DNA of 64,000 nt from Emydura subglobosa. Its lineage: Eukaryota > Chordata > Testudines > Chelidae. Positions 10,203 to 22,639 of this stretch are shown piece after piece. A model generated the notes under the pieces. The model was not told the DNA's origin and searched no databases. It was given only the letters and a program-made list of their open reading frames with translations. The translations under genes and the position numbers were made by a program. The stretch is taken from assembly GCA_007922225.1 (NCBI GenBank), contig ML679956.1, forward strand, positions 17,457,049 through 17,521,048, written 5' to 3'. The number at the start of each line of letters is the position of its first letter. Positions within the stretch are counted from its first letter, which is position 1.

Positions 10203-13092
10203 AATGAGCACACTTGATAAGCTCTACTATTTTGAAAGATTTCACTGTTTTCCCAAATATGTACAATGAGGATTTCACCTAAAACCACAAAAAATCAGCA
10301 CACATTTTTATGGTGGGGAGGGTCCATTGCATTATGGAACAGTATTTCTGTTTTCTATAATAGAAAGTCCTGAGATGTTCTATAATTTGTTAACTCTAAT
10401 GAAAAAACAAAGATACTCTATTAATACTCTAGTATTACTCTATTCTAGTTCACTAGTAATAAGCTTTATTACTTCAGCTCTTAGACACCACTTATTTCAG
10501 ATTTAAGAAAAACTTAGATGAGCTAATTACCTTTTTCAGCTATGTGCTTTAAATTATTGGAAATCAGTATTTTGGGCTGCCTTTCAGGGACTCTTCCACT
10601 TATGTGGTGAGGGCTCTATATCTTCATAAGGCATAAAAAAACGTGAAGCTTGTGCAAAGGATAATAATAATGGTGCTCTAATTTTCAAATGACCTCCTGA
10701 TGGTCCTCCCAGAAGCATTGACAAAATGAGTCACAAGCCTACAGACCTACCAAACAGAGACAAACAAAACCACCGGGATACTCAAATAATGAAACAACTT
10801 ACACAAAATGTAGAAAAGAAACAAAAAAGCACTGAGCTTTGTCCACATGACTTTGGGTTTATTTGAAGGGGAAGAATATTCTAGAATTGTTTGCCTTACC
10901 ATTTCTAAAGTTTATTTCAGTACAGTTCATAAACTCACTCCCACTGAACTCAGCTGTGATGATGGGACACAAGGTGACAGGACGTTAAATAGACTTTCAA
11001 TAGTAGAGGTAAAACCATGAAGAACTCAGGGCCCAATACTATGAGATGTTGAGTGTCTTTTGTAAGATGCTGGGTGTCTTCATTACAGCCAATGACAGCT
11101 GAGGGTGCTCAACACCTCTTGATGACATTACTTACATCCTTTTGGAGAAGGTATTTGAATAGAGGTTGTTGTGTTCTGCTATGGCCGCAGGCTACAAGTA
11201 AATGGCAACCCCAAATAGAACATATTACAATGGAACAACTGAACTCTGTCCCTGTATTTATACAGTTAGTGAATGCTATTTCTAAAAGCCTATATACAGG
11301 ATTAAAGAAGGGGAAAAGCAGCTCTGACTTGTGAAATGATGCAGAGAGAAGAGCTACAAATAACACCTATACAGTGTGTCATCTACATGACTCATTACTA
11401 ATATACATGTATAAACATCGTAGCATTGAATTGGCCATTCATAAACACATTAAGACATTGTAAATAAGCAAATTTATAAATAAAACAAAATAAATAATAG
11501 TACGTAAACCTGAAAAATGTTTTCTTCTTGAAGATCACAGTGCATGGTATATACAGTTTAATAAAGCACAAAACTGAAAAACTCATTCAGTATCTTACTT
11601 TCAGAGAGTAAAAGTCAGGCACAAATTATCAGCCTTCACTCAAAAATGTGAAGAGGTGAAGACATGTCAGATATTATTTTCAGTAGGTTTGTTTTATAAA
11701 TGAACCCACTTCATTTTGCTGTCTTGTCAGCAGTCAGCATGACCCATACCATTGTTAGGTATTTATTCCCTAAACTATTTTCCCCATGTATACATATTAC
11801 TTCACATGATGATATACAGTAGATCTAGATTATTTTAAAAACAAAGAAAAACCAAAGACATACTGAGGATTTTCCCAATGACAATGGCAACTGGGTTTTC
11901 AATAACTAACTACTACAGGAGCAGGACTTAGGCCTCTCAATGGCAACGATAATCTACCTTAGCCAACAACTACATGTTCACTTTGTGTGACACAAGAAAT
12001 GTCATGTATATTTAATAAAGAATCACTCGTAATGTTCCTTGGATGCCAGTGATATAGAAAGAATGCACTTTCCTGCTATAACGATAAACCCCATCTGAAA
12101 GGTAAACAAGGAGCTGTTGTATTAATGATGTTAAGCTATGTTCAGCATATATATCATGGAACTAGGCTGGCAGAAAGGACAAATCCAGTCACTTTTCCTG
12201 GTAAATCAGTGTAGGGTCATCATGGTCTCATAAGAGGATTTTTTTAGGACAGTCAGAATTTCAGACCCTAAAATGGAAGTATCCCTAGAATGCTATATTC
12301 CACCAGGTTCTTCGTTCAATGAGAACAGATAGTTATTGCTATTTTTTTTTATCAGCAATACTATACCTCCTCATTTCACTGGATCTCTAGGAAGGACAGG
12401 AATACAGAGTCCAATTCAAGAAAGCAGTCTTATTAAGGAAAGCACAAGCATATGCTTAAGTGTGTTCCTGAATCAGTGCCATAATGAGGATGCTTTATGT
12501 ACTATAAGTAGAGTAAACCTGAACTCCCTTCTGAGCCGTGAGTGAATATATGCATGGTTTTCAAATCCAGTTCATCTTTCATCTACAGGCCTTTTCCATG
12601 CAAATTCTATTTTGCATAATACTACCTGTCGTGGTCACCCAGCTCAAAAATATTTGTTTAAAGACCATTGCTTATGATGTGAGCTATAAGAAGCAATCTA
12701 CTATGTCCCAGAATTATTGTGCAGGGCATCTGGGTGGTAAATAAGAAAATGTGATAGATTTAGTATGTTTCTGAAACAGAAAAGAAAAAATAAGGCTTTA
12801 AAAAAATGCAGTCCAAACCAGCTAACAGTAACACGAAAAGTATTGATTCTAGACCAGTACATCTGAGACACTGTTTAGCAAAAATGTTAGATTTCTTACT
12901 TTGTGTGTAATATCAAAAGGACTAGCAAAAACTATGATTGAGCAGGCAAAACAATTGTTCTTCTTATTTATTAAATATGTATATATTGCCATACCTTTAC
13001 ATAGCACATTACACACACAGAGATATGTCTCTTACCCGCAAGAGCTTACAGCTTAAGGGTCTGATCCTGCAAAGACTTATATACTTAACTTT
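10203..13092. other. Non-coding, mostly unique sequence
   Basis: No exon was supported. The overlapping frames at about 11050-11370 have no recognisable domain. Around 11020-11110, 'caatactatgagatgttgag...tgctcaacacctcttgatga' is another worn inverted-repeat fragment of the window's MITE group. Around 12985-13050, 'acatagcacattaca...cgcaagagcttacagctt' resembles the ancient repeat at 24895-25030. Confidence 0.55.
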
Positions 13093-13488
13093 ATAGAATC
13101 ATAGAAATGTAATGTTGGAAGGGACCTCGGAAAGTCATCTAGTCCACTCTCCCGTGCTGAGGCAGGACCAAGATGATCCCTGACAGATGTTTATCTAACC
13201 TGTTCTTAAAAACCTCCAGTGATAGAGATTCCACAACATCCATGGAAGACTAATCCAATGCTTAACTATCTTTATAGTTAGAAAGATTTTCCTAATGTCT
13301 AACCTAGATCTCCCTTGCTGCAGGTGTAGTGCATTACTTCTTCTCTTACTTTCAGTGGACATGGAGAACAACTGGTCACCATCTTCTTCATAATAGTCCT
13401 AACATATTTGAAGACTGTTTTCTTTTCTCATGACTAAACATATCCAGGCTTTTTTAAACTTTCTTCATAGGTCAAGTTTTCTAAACCA
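13093..13488 (-). mobile_element. CR1 LINE 3' end, minus strand
   Basis: Begins with 'atagaatcatagaa' and 'ttggaagggacctc', the reverse complement of the CR1 terminus, and continues through 'acctccagtgatagagattcc' into the 3' coding part. About 400 bases; frames are broken. Confidence 0.9.
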
Positions 13489-13496
13489 TGCACTGA

Positions 13497-13583
13497 GGCC
13501 TGATTCTCAAAGGTATTTAGGTGCTGATAGTTAGATAGGTGCTCCCATAGTTAGATACCTAAATACCTTTGAGCATGTGGGCC
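13497..13583. mobile_element. Palindromic MITE
   Basis: Left arm 'tctcaaaggtatttagg' and right arm 'cctaaatacctttgag' are perfect inverted repeats, extended by 'ggcctgat'/'catgtgggcc'. The 87-base hairpin directly abuts the CR1 copy on its left. Confidence 0.8.
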
Positions 13584-13589
13584 TGGGAA

Positions 13590-14870
13590 TATTGCCATTC
13601 ACTTCAAGGGGACTACTTAGAATGCATACAATTAACCACATGTATAAATCTTTGCAAGATGAAAGCTTTAGTAATGCTAGCATCTGTTGATACACTAGGA
13701 GGACAAAAATTACAAAGACTATCAATCCTCATGCCCACTGTCTCAGTTTTCACATATATAAAGCGGGGGTTAATTATACTACTTATCCTTCAACACCTTG
13801 AGACCTATGGATGAAGAGTACTATTATATTATTACTATTATAAGATGATCACTACTAGCTGGGATCAGAAAGGAACTTCCCAGACCAGCGTGTGGTGAAT
13901 TATGGGGCATTTCCATCTTCCTCTGAATCATCAGGCATTAGTTACCACCTGAGAAGGCAGGATACTGGACTACATGAATATCAGTTCTAATGTGATAATT
14001 ACTATGGAACAGATCATCTGACCAGTATTACTCTTACTGGGAATCCCATCTCTGCAGATTCCCTCCTTTCCACTTACAAGAGAATATCAATCATCACCAT
14101 GGCAGTCTTGTTCTCCAGCCCTGGGGAACCAGAATTGGAGCTGGGAGGAAACTTACAGTTTTCCTCACTCATCCCAAACCCCACAGAAAAGCTTTGCCAG
14201 TATCCAAATCTCATTAACATTAAGGTCAATGGGATGGGTTTGATTGCCAGAGAAATGGTCCCATTAACCAGAAGTTGTTAATATATCTGTGTTGCTATTA
14301 AGCGGAACCTACCATATAGAAATTTACCATCTTATTTTACTTCTATCTTCTTCCTCTCAGTAAAAATCATTGATATTTTACATTTCCACTGAGGTTTCTT
14401 GTTGTTTCCCTTTCATTCATGTGACTTTTAATTAGAAAAATTGTTCAACTGCTTGAAAGGTACCAATGGCTGTCATCAGGAAATTCTGATCCAAAGACAA
14501 TCACAGACCTAGTTAAAATCAATGCATATGTCATTTTTCAGAAACAATGAAAGGAGCAATTAAGCCTTTTTGTGAATCAAAGATGGCTAAAATCAGTAGA
14601 AGACCAAGGAAAATGGCAAGTTAGAGAGATTTAAGCCAGGTGGGGCTGAGGTGTTTTGCTGTTTACAAACACCATGCCTAGGATATTGGTTTTGCAGTCC
14701 ATGCATTGGAGCCAGAAAGTCACAAAAAGGCCTAGAAAAGCAGTTGTGAGGGGGACCCTAAGACAAAGCAGATAGACAGGGCATTGAGGACACAGAGCTT
14801 GTAGGAGAGAATTTCAGGAAACTACCTTCTATTTGTTGCTGCTGTATTCAGGGAAACAGAACTTTGTGTA
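13590..14870. other. Non-coding stretch
   Basis: No gene seen. A segment near 13735-13805 ('tgtctcagttttcac...aagcggggg') resembles a worn MIR/CORE-SINE in the same orientation as the copy at 55436. The 60-codon frame at 14099-14281 has no family resemblance. Confidence 0.5.
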
Positions 14871-14879
14871 CTCTAATCC

Positions 14880-15370
14880 AGCGAGCTAACTCACTAGCCC
14901 AGGAAGGACTGATGCCACACCAAAGTCTGCCTCAGGCCCGGCCTCAGGGCACAATTTATTAGTGAAACAGAAAACTTAGGCAAAATACCAAAATGAAGTA
15001 GTTCTTCTACCCAGAATGGGTGGGGTATAGCTCCCAGAGGCTTTCCTTAACTTCTCTCAGCCTCTCCAGGTCCTTATCTTGACCCAGAGACTCCTGTAGC
15101 AGCTTTTTTACTCCTTTCAGTCCTCAGTCTCTAGGCCATTTAGCTGGGAGTCACCTAGTAGCTAGGTTCTTTTCCCCTACTCCAGGGCCTACTACAGAAT
15201 ACTGCCTGCCACTCAGCTCAGCTCTTTCCAGCCAGGGTAAGGACCAGTGGTCTTCAGACTATTCTCTGATCCCTAGCTGCACAGTTGCAGGAGGGAGGCA
15301 GTTGATCAGTCACAGTTGGGGCTGGGCCCATCCCTATCTCACCTTAGAGGGCCAGTCACCCTATGTTAGA
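14880..15370 (-). repeat. LTR-like repeat block
   Basis: A pyrimidine-rich, moderately GC-rich block sharply different from its AT-rich flanks. On the minus strand it carries AATAAA (reverse complement of 'tttatt' near 14957), as expected for an LTR in minus orientation. No target-site duplication or partner LTR was identified, so the call is by style of sequence only. Confidence 0.35.
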
Positions 15371-15379
15371 TACAAGTTT

Positions 15380-17985
15380 TATAAATAAGATCACAGCAAG
15401 CATTTATTTGACTTTTTTCAAAGGTTTCTTATTCTAGCAGAAACAACCCTAAAAAGCCCCAAATACTGGCTAATTGCTTGAGCCAAAAGGACTACAGTAC
15501 TGTGGTGATTGTCACATTAAATGTATTTGATGATCTGGGACTAAGATAACTAAGTTTAATTTTAAAATGGTCCCAAAGAAGCAGTCAAGGATGGATTTGG
15601 AGGAGGGGGTGGGGAGGCGGAGAAGAGAGAACAAGAAACAAATGCATTAAAACCAGGTCTGATTAATAAAATGAGTACAAAAAAGTAGAACTAGGGTTTT
15701 ATACAAATATTTAAAAAATGGAAATAAAAATTAGTTTGCCTCTGGACCTATTCAACTTTAAATTTTTCAGCTGATAAGATAATGCATTCCAATTATTTAA
15801 TGAAGGAACATTTTGAAAAAAATCCCTAGAGTTATGCATGATAATTAAAGTGAGGTTCATTGTAAATCCCTCTGTCTGCTTCAAAAGTGTTATCTGCTTA
15901 CAGATGGCTCTTAGAGGGGAAGGCTTGATCTAGGACAATAATGGTCCAGTGATGCTGCACTGTATGTGCCTATAGTAACTCAATATGAGCACAGTAACAA
16001 TAGATCTTATATATGGACAATATAGCGTTAAAAGAAAAAACAACTACAGTATTGTTCATACTAATGAGACTTTTTTGAAATAGTGTTATTTGTCTGAAAT
16101 CCAGGACAGCTCTATTTCAGAGGTCAAGAACACAAGGTAAATGAAATTACAGAGTCAACTGCACTGAACTTTTCCATTTTGTTAAAAGCATTATAATTAA
16201 TTCATTCTAACTAAAACCGAGGCACTATGAAAAGACATGTCATATTCATGACTATGAAAAATTTGGGAGTTTGAGAATATCAGGATGGTGAGCTCTCACA
16301 CACACACACAAAATCTCCACAAGGTCATGATCCTAGAAAGAATGTAATAAAAAAAATAGTGAGAAAAAATTAGAGCAGGAAGAAATAAGTTAATACAAAT
16401 AAAACTATATACTGAGACCAGTGCAGGAAAAACCAGTGAGGAGTTGATGCCAACCATCACTGAGGCAAGGGGTAAAATTATGTATGTCAGACACGTACAG
16501 AGATAAATTTTCAAAGCCAAGCATCATTCTTGTGACTGCAAAGCTGCGTATGCCTTCTGTAAGGTTGCAATCACCACTGTGCAAAGGACCAGCATAGCCT
16601 CTGCAACACTTATGTCCCACTTCAACCCTCAAGATAGAACTTAATGTAGAGACCCTGTGGTGGCCCTATGTGTATAAAACTGCATTTTCACATGCAAGTG
16701 GATGTTGGGCAACTTCCCCTAGATTGGTATGCACAAATGCAGAGTTTTGCACACATAAGTGGATACTTGCACAAATATTGCAGGTGCTTTTAAGGAATTC
16801 AGCTGAAATTTTGGCCCAGATTAGCACAGGAGAACTGTAATGCAATTAACACATCCTCTTTTATCAGAGTTTTGTAGGCACATCCATGCTTATTACAGTT
16901 AAATTTGAATTGTTGCTTTTATTATAAACCAATTAGTTTAAGGCTTTAACAGCCAACCAGATTTGCTTCCGGCTACTATTTGGCTCCCATCATTGCTGGT
17001 ACAGGAGTAATGGTTTATTTGGACAATTTAAAATTAAGTGTCTCAAGCTCTGAGGTAGAAACTTTGGCACCCAGAGAACTTTCACTGCAAAAATTTAGTT
17101 GGTGAGCAACTTTAGGAGCCTACAGGGTTAGGCAGCAGCTAAGAGGGAGCTTTCTGGATCCCAACTTGGCTGTAATAAACATGACTCCATGGAGAGCCCT
17201 GCTACTGGAATTGTGTGATCTTTAGTTTTGTTTTTATATGTGCAATTTTTGGAAAACCATGTCCAGTATAATCCCTGGCAGAGCAACTTTTATAATTATC
17301 TACTGTGACACCAGTTTTTCTGCACAAACAACAGACTGTTAGTCCCAGTTAGGATGTGGTCTTCTGTGCAAGTTTAGGCAGGGGAATAGTGGAGGACTCA
17401 GGAAGTTATATATAGAGAAACCAAAACGAAACCACAATCAATCATTAACTTCTTGTTCTATATCTGGGGCACGTATGGTGGACTACTGATCAGAAGAAGC
17501 AAAAGAAAAAAGTGGGAACCGCTGTTGTGTTTCCCTGAGACCTCTTTCCACTTTGCTTCTCAAGAACTCAGTTTGACTTCAGATTTCATCACTCAGGTAT
17601 CTTTATTTGGCATACAGCAAAGCTACATTGAATTGATCAGACTCCAGTACAGGGTGTGGATGCAGGATACATCACAAATCCAAAGTTACACAGTAAATCT
17701 CTTCCTTTTATATATTTACACACACACATAGCATTATTGCATCACATGTTTTGGGACTGGCATGGTTACTTGGTAGGAACCGATTCCTGTACAACATGCT
17801 CTGGCCATACACGACTTACTCTTTACCTCATCTCATATGTCTATTGTAAATAGTTCCCTTGGTGTTCCCCCTTATGGTAGCTAGTACAGACATTCTGTCA
17901 CTTACTTATTGACCCATTTACCTATCTTATCACAGATATTCTGTTTCCAGCCCACTGATCTAGTCTGCAAGTAAATAGGATGAAG
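15380..17985. other. Non-coding, AT-rich stretch
   Basis: No exon or RNA gene was found. A short (AC)n run lies at 16299-16310. The 17040-17165 part contains 'tggcacccagag' and 'aggagcctacagggttaggc', repeat-like but not classified. Open frames reach at most 92 codons with no domain. Confidence 0.55.
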
Positions 17986-17989
17986 AAAT

Positions 17990-18786
17990 GGTCTGAAGTT
18001 AAATAGGATGAAATTCAATAAGGACATATGCAAAGTACTCCACTTAGGAAGGAACAATCAGTTGCACACATACAAAATGGGAAATGACTGCCTAGGAAGG
18101 AGTACTGCAGAAAGGGATCTGGGGGTCATGGTGGATCACAAGCTAAATATGAGTCAACAGTGTCACACTGTTGCAAAAAAAAAGCAAACAGCATCCTGGG
18201 ATGTATTAGCAGGAATGTTGCAAGCAAGACATGAGAAGTAATTATTCCGCTCTACCCGGTGCTGATTAGTCCTCAACTGGAGTATTATGTCCACATTTCA
18301 GGAAAGATGTGGACAAATTGGAGAAAGTCCAGAGAAGTGCAATAAAAACGATTAAAGGACTAGAAAACATGACCCATGAGGGAAGATTGAAAGAACTGGG
18401 TTTGTTTAATCTGGAGAAGAAACGACTAAGGGGGGAGTTTATAACAGTTTTTAAATATATAAAAGGTGGTTAAACAAGGAGGAGGGAGAAGAATTGTTCT
18501 CTTTAACCTCTGACAATAGGACAGGAGGCAATGAGCTTAAATTGCAACAGGGATGGTTTAGGTTGGACATTAAGAAAAATGTCATAACTGTCAGGGTTGT
18601 CAAGTACTGAATAAATTGACTAGGGAGGCTGTGGAATCTCCATAATTGGAGATTTTTAAGAGCATGTTGGACAGACACCTGTCAGGAATGGTCTAGAGAA
18701 TGCTTGATCCTGCCTTGAGTGCAGGGGACTGGACTAGAAGAGCTCTCGAGGTCCCTTCCAGTCTTATAATTCAATGCTTCTATGAT
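17990..18786 (+). pseudogene. CR1 LINE 3' portion (reverse transcriptase C-terminus and 3' UTR)
   Basis: A 5'-truncated CR1 copy of about 800 bases. The first 230 bases still read in frame as the end of the CR1 polyprotein: RMKFNKDICKVLHLG, then ERDLGVMVDHKLNMSQQC, the conserved segment after the reverse transcriptase palm. Further on, frames are broken but 'agaaagtccagagaagtgcaa' and 'aacgactaaggggggagtt' mark the C-terminal region. It closes with 'ggtcccttccagtc...ttctatgat', the CR1 3' terminus. It cannot encode an active protein. It is less eroded than the CR1 copies at 13093 and 30203. Confidence 0.93.
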
Positions 18787-18789
18787 CCA

Positions 18790-20110
18790 CTTACCTCACT
18801 AATCCTGTCTCCCAAGAAATGAGGCCTCACTCTTGTCAAATTACTCATATCAAAGCATGCCTACAACCCAGCCAGATCCACTAATGTGGATCTCCACTGC
18901 AAAACAGATAGTTGGAAGGTGATCATTATGGTTAACAGTATGCTGGATTGTAACAGGATTTTGCCATTTTGCAGTAGCATCTGGAAAATTTAATAGGCAA
19001 AGTTTAACCTTTGTTACTCATCACCAATTTCAGTGTCCTGACTTAGTATCCCATGGCATTCTAAACTTTATCTAATTGGTCTGGAAGGAGACAAACCAAT
19101 AAGTCTATTTATTATTAATTATTATTATAATTGTATTACTAGTTTGGAAATAAATAAAAGTCAGATATCATGCCTGGAATACTAATTAATCATCTTCCAA
19201 TCATAAGAGTGGGCTATTAAAAGCAAGGGCTATAACATTCAGGAGATCAATTTTCTTGACATCATAGCTTTTAGAATAGTCATGAACTATTAGTTAACAC
19301 TACTCACCAGTGTCAGAAGCTCTAGCTGTATTTGTAGCAGTGCTGCAGCCCACTTACTGAATGTAATTTCACATCTGTGCTGGCTTCTAAGAAATTTTCA
19401 GATGGAATTCAAGGTTTTAATTCAAGGAATTAATTGGTTTTAATCTATAGAGCCCTAAAAGGCTTGAGGATTGGGCTACTTGAGAGACAACATCTCTCTC
19501 TGTGATATACTGCCACAGCTGAAATCAGCCAAGGTGCTAGAGTTGGAGCTTCCACAGTATCAACAAAAGGGGGCTACTGGCAGGGAATTCTATGAGAGGT
19601 CCTTGGTTTTGACACTCAGTTTCCAAGGTTTGCCAGCACACAGATTTTTTAACCTTCTGGAAATGCTGGAGGACCTCACTCACAATTTTTGCATGGAAAG
19701 AAAGTAGTTTAGCTGCAACCAGCCTCCCTCCACAGTAGACCCAAGTGCTTGCAACAGAGAAACAGCTCTCTCTTTCCTTCTCTCCCTGACTCTGAGGCAC
19801 CATCATGTTCTATATGCCTCTCCACGGACAGGTTAAGCGACTGTTTTGGCTGAATTTGTGCAGGAACAAGTGGCACCACAATGCTTAGTGTTGCTACCTA
19901 ATGGACAGATGCTGCTTTCTTTAGATCTTGTCTTTGCTGCCTCCCTTCTTTTTATATTATGCTTTTATTTTAAAGAGTGTACGAGATGTCATAATTATTT
20001 CAAAATAACAACAAACACTGCAGATACAGACATATCAATGAAACAAACGAACAGCCCTTTGTCATTTTATAGTTCCACCAGAAGAGAAGAGAGGGCCAGC
20101 AGGGCTCTTT
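18790..20110. other. Non-coding stretch
   Basis: No supported exon. A block at about 19440-19810 has a different composition, with the phrase 'gagacaacatctctctctgtgatatactg', and open frames on both strands (78 and 89 codons). It looks repeat-derived but I could not assign a family. Confidence 0.45.
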
Positions 20111-20116
20111 GTGTTT

Positions 20117-20262
20117 ATAGAATATTAAAGCTGGAAGGGACCTCAAGAGATCATCAAGTCCAACCCCCTGCTAAGAGCAGGACAAACTAGCAGTGGGGGG
20201 GGATTGAACCCACAGCCTCATACATGCAAAGCATGCACTCAAACCACTGAGCTACCTTAAGG
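20117..20262 (-). mobile_element. SINE with tRNA-Ala(TGC)-like head and CR1-like tail
   Basis: Read on the minus strand, the element starts with TAGCTCAGTGG (A box), continues GCATGCTTTGCATGTATGAG, which is the anticodon arm of tRNA-Ala(TGC), and has a B box GGTTCAATCCC (about 20202-20212). After a short C-rich linker it runs into 'gggttggacttgatgatctc' and 'ggtcccttccagc', ending 'attctat', which is the CR1 3' terminus. The acceptor stem is not formed, so it is not a functional tRNA. A tRNA head joined to a LINE 3' tail is the standard architecture by which a SINE borrows LINE reverse transcriptase. About 146 bases, fairly well preserved. Confidence 0.8.
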
Positions 20263-20467
20263 GATGCATTAGTTATTAATAGCTGTTTTCTAAAGACTGA
20301 TAATCAACGGCATAGTGCAGTGAATGTATAACTAGATGTAAGATATCCATCGGTAAATGCAAATTGCATGCAAAAAAGTACCATGCATATTTCTGCAGAT
20401 GCATCAGGGCCTTTAACCCACTGAAAATGTGTTCACAAGTATTTATAACTTTAAAGTGACTGAACTA

Positions 20468-20516
20468 GATTTCTTTTCTTTTTTTCTTCTTCTTCTTCTT
20501 CTTTTTTTTTTTTCAG
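20468..20516. repeat. Pyrimidine tract with (CTT)n
   Basis: A 49-base stretch of C and T only, including 'ttcttcttcttcttctt', followed by CAG. By itself it resembles a polypyrimidine tract plus acceptor, but no coding exon follows. Confidence 0.8.
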
Positions 20517-20924
20517 ATCTTATTGCTAACTTCAGGCTAGGTTTGAAAGAAATTGGTTCAGCAATTTTAAAGATAGGGGACATTTAGATCTGGTAAATGC
20601 TTCCTTAAATGGGATAGTCAATTTCAGGATCCTGGATTTTCTTTATTCTTGGCTTGATATTTTAAGACTTTATAAGATCCACAAAAATGTCAAGTTGGAA
20701 AAAAGCACATTCTGTAGTTTTAAAACTCAATACAAAACATTTTGAATTTTGCAACTTGAAACTTTTCCAGTCAGAGTTAAGGCTTACTCATAATTAAGGA
20801 TACACCTGTTTCACTTGCTTATAACTTCAAACTATTGAACTGACAATCTTCAAAATTGATGTGTTTTGTAGAGCTCTCTGAGATTTTAAAAATGTTGCAA
20901 ATGTAATGTGAAATGGTGGACTCA

Positions 20925-21655
20925 TTGCTGGAGTGCCTCCTTGTGGGTGGGGGTGGCATAGCAGCTCTTTCCCCTCTGGCATCCCCTATTGACAGCAGCT
21001 CAGTTCCTCTGGTGATCGGCTTCTTCCCATGACTCAGCCAGGTCATGGTTTAGTCCATCCCTTCTGGGGTAACAAAGTCCAATGGTCCTCACAAAAAGTC
21101 TCTGGCACCAGTTCTAGGCCCCAGAGTCCTCACACTGTTCTCTCAGCTAATGTCCTTATCCCCTTATATCAGGGTAACTTCATGCCCCTTTATCCGGTAG
21201 CTGGTTGGAGAACAAGTCTTCCCACTACATTAGTTCCAGACAAGGGACCCAATAGCCAGAAGCCAAGGTCTGTTCCATCTAACTCCTTGCTACTGGGTCC
21301 CTGGGCTTCTTCCTACTATGCTTTGTCTCAGGCCTTCTCCCTCACAACCTCTCTAGGTTCACCCTTCTCTCAGGATCCGCCCCTCAATTCCCCTTAACAA
21401 ACCCTCCTTCAGTTTGGCCCTTTGTACCTTTTATTTAGCTGCTCTTTTTCTCTTGCTTTGTTCCTTAACTGAGCACCTGCCTCGGCTCGCTCCCTTGAAG
21501 CCTAGATCTTGCCCTTTTATTAGGGCTTACGATTTGAGCTTGCTTCACTCTCAGTGGCTGCTTTGTCTCTCCTGGAATCTTGCCAGACTCTCCTATTCAG
21601 GAGAGGATTCCAGGCCCAACTCCCCCAGGCTTTCTTCTCCTTCTCAGTGAGTAAT
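20925..21655 (-). repeat. LTR-like repeat block
   Basis: About 730 bases of C/T-rich sequence on the plus strand. On the minus strand it holds AATAAA (reverse complement of 'ttttattt' near 21430). Two plus-strand frames of 122 and 78 codons cover it but are Ser/Leu/Pro-rich with no domain. In style it matches the blocks at 14880, 28693 and 51300. Ends not determined. Confidence 0.35.
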
Positions 21656-22142
21656 TGCACAGAATGAAGTTTAGAAATGATTGCAGGCATCAAGAGAAGG
21701 GATAACTATGCTTCACTCTCATTATAACAACTTCCTGGAGAGCCATGCTGCAATGAGATTTTACATATAAAACAGTATCTATTTGTGTACCATAGATCAA
21801 TGAGGAAGAGCTGTAGGTTCTTTTATTTTTTTCTTAACTACTCTTTGGCTGCTGCTGGAGCTAAAATGTCAAGGAAGAAATGCACTGACTCTGTCTTGCA
21901 TGCTCATTTCTCAGACTTCTGACAATGTTGTAAATGCTCTTAGAAGCACCAACAAAAATATTTCATAATGCCAATGAATTATAACTACTAGTTACTAGTG
22001 AAAAAAAGAAAGATGGGCATCTGTGTTAAAATTTCACTTATTCAGTTAGAGGTGCAAAATCTCAGAAATAAAATTAGATGGAATATTTGTGCCTCCGGCT
22101 ATCTTGTGGCAACTACATTTCACTTTGATTTTCTTATTATTA

Positions 22143-22630
22143 CAGCCCTAGTTAAACGGCAGGATGATTGCCAAAAAAGCACTGCTGAATTGTAGACAAG
22201 CCTTGGAAAATTGTGGAAAAGTAATAATGGACCTTATTATTTGCAGTAATAAAGTTCACTCTCACTTTTCTGTGATTTCCCACTGGTGGCCACCTGGAGC
22301 TGAGCGCGGGGGTTCCTGCTGTTGGCCGCTTGAGGCACAAGGCAGGGGATCCCACTGTCAGCTGCCGAGGGCAGAGGGCAGGGGTTGGGGCTGAGAGCAG
22401 GGGCTCCCACTTCCAGCTGGCTGGGGCTAAGGGCTCCTGCTATCGGCTGCCCAGGGCTGAGAGCAGCCTCCCAGAACTGACAACAGAGGCTCCTGCTCTC
22501 AGTCCCAGAGTGGCTGGAGCTCCTGCTGTCAGCCTTATGCACAGAAAGGCTCCCGCTGCCAAAACTTGGTGGAAGCCTAATATTGCAGAATCTGCAATTT
22601 CCACAATATCGCAAGTTAAGTAGGGCCTTA
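22143..22630. mobile_element. hAT-like non-autonomous element with internal tandem array
   Basis: The ends 'cagccctagttaaac' and the reverse complement of 'gttaagtagggcctta' are imperfect inverted repeats of the CAGGGCCC type typical of hAT elements. Inside both ends are 'ttgtggaaa...gcag' words in inverted order. The centre (22290-22560) is a GC-rich degenerate tandem repeat. No transposase coding remains. Confidence 0.6.
22290..22560. repeat. Degenerate GC-rich minisatellite
   Basis: Repeated variants of 'ctgggg ctgagagcaggggctcc' and 'ctcctgctgtcagcc', in units of roughly 30-55 bases, fill the interior of the hAT-like element. Composition is far more GC-rich than the surrounding DNA. Frames on both strands of up to 134 codons are a by-product of the array. 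Confidence 0.65.
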
Positions 22631-22639
22631 CTAATGATC

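Noticed and set aside
20200..20262. A functional tRNA-Ala gene on the minus strand
   Set aside because: A and B boxes and anticodon arm are good, but no acceptor stem can be formed and there is no terminator; the sequence runs into a CR1-type tail, so it is a SINE head.
20468..20519. Polypyrimidine tract plus CAG as a real splice acceptor
   Set aside because: No coding or conserved exon and no donor follows in a sensible frame.
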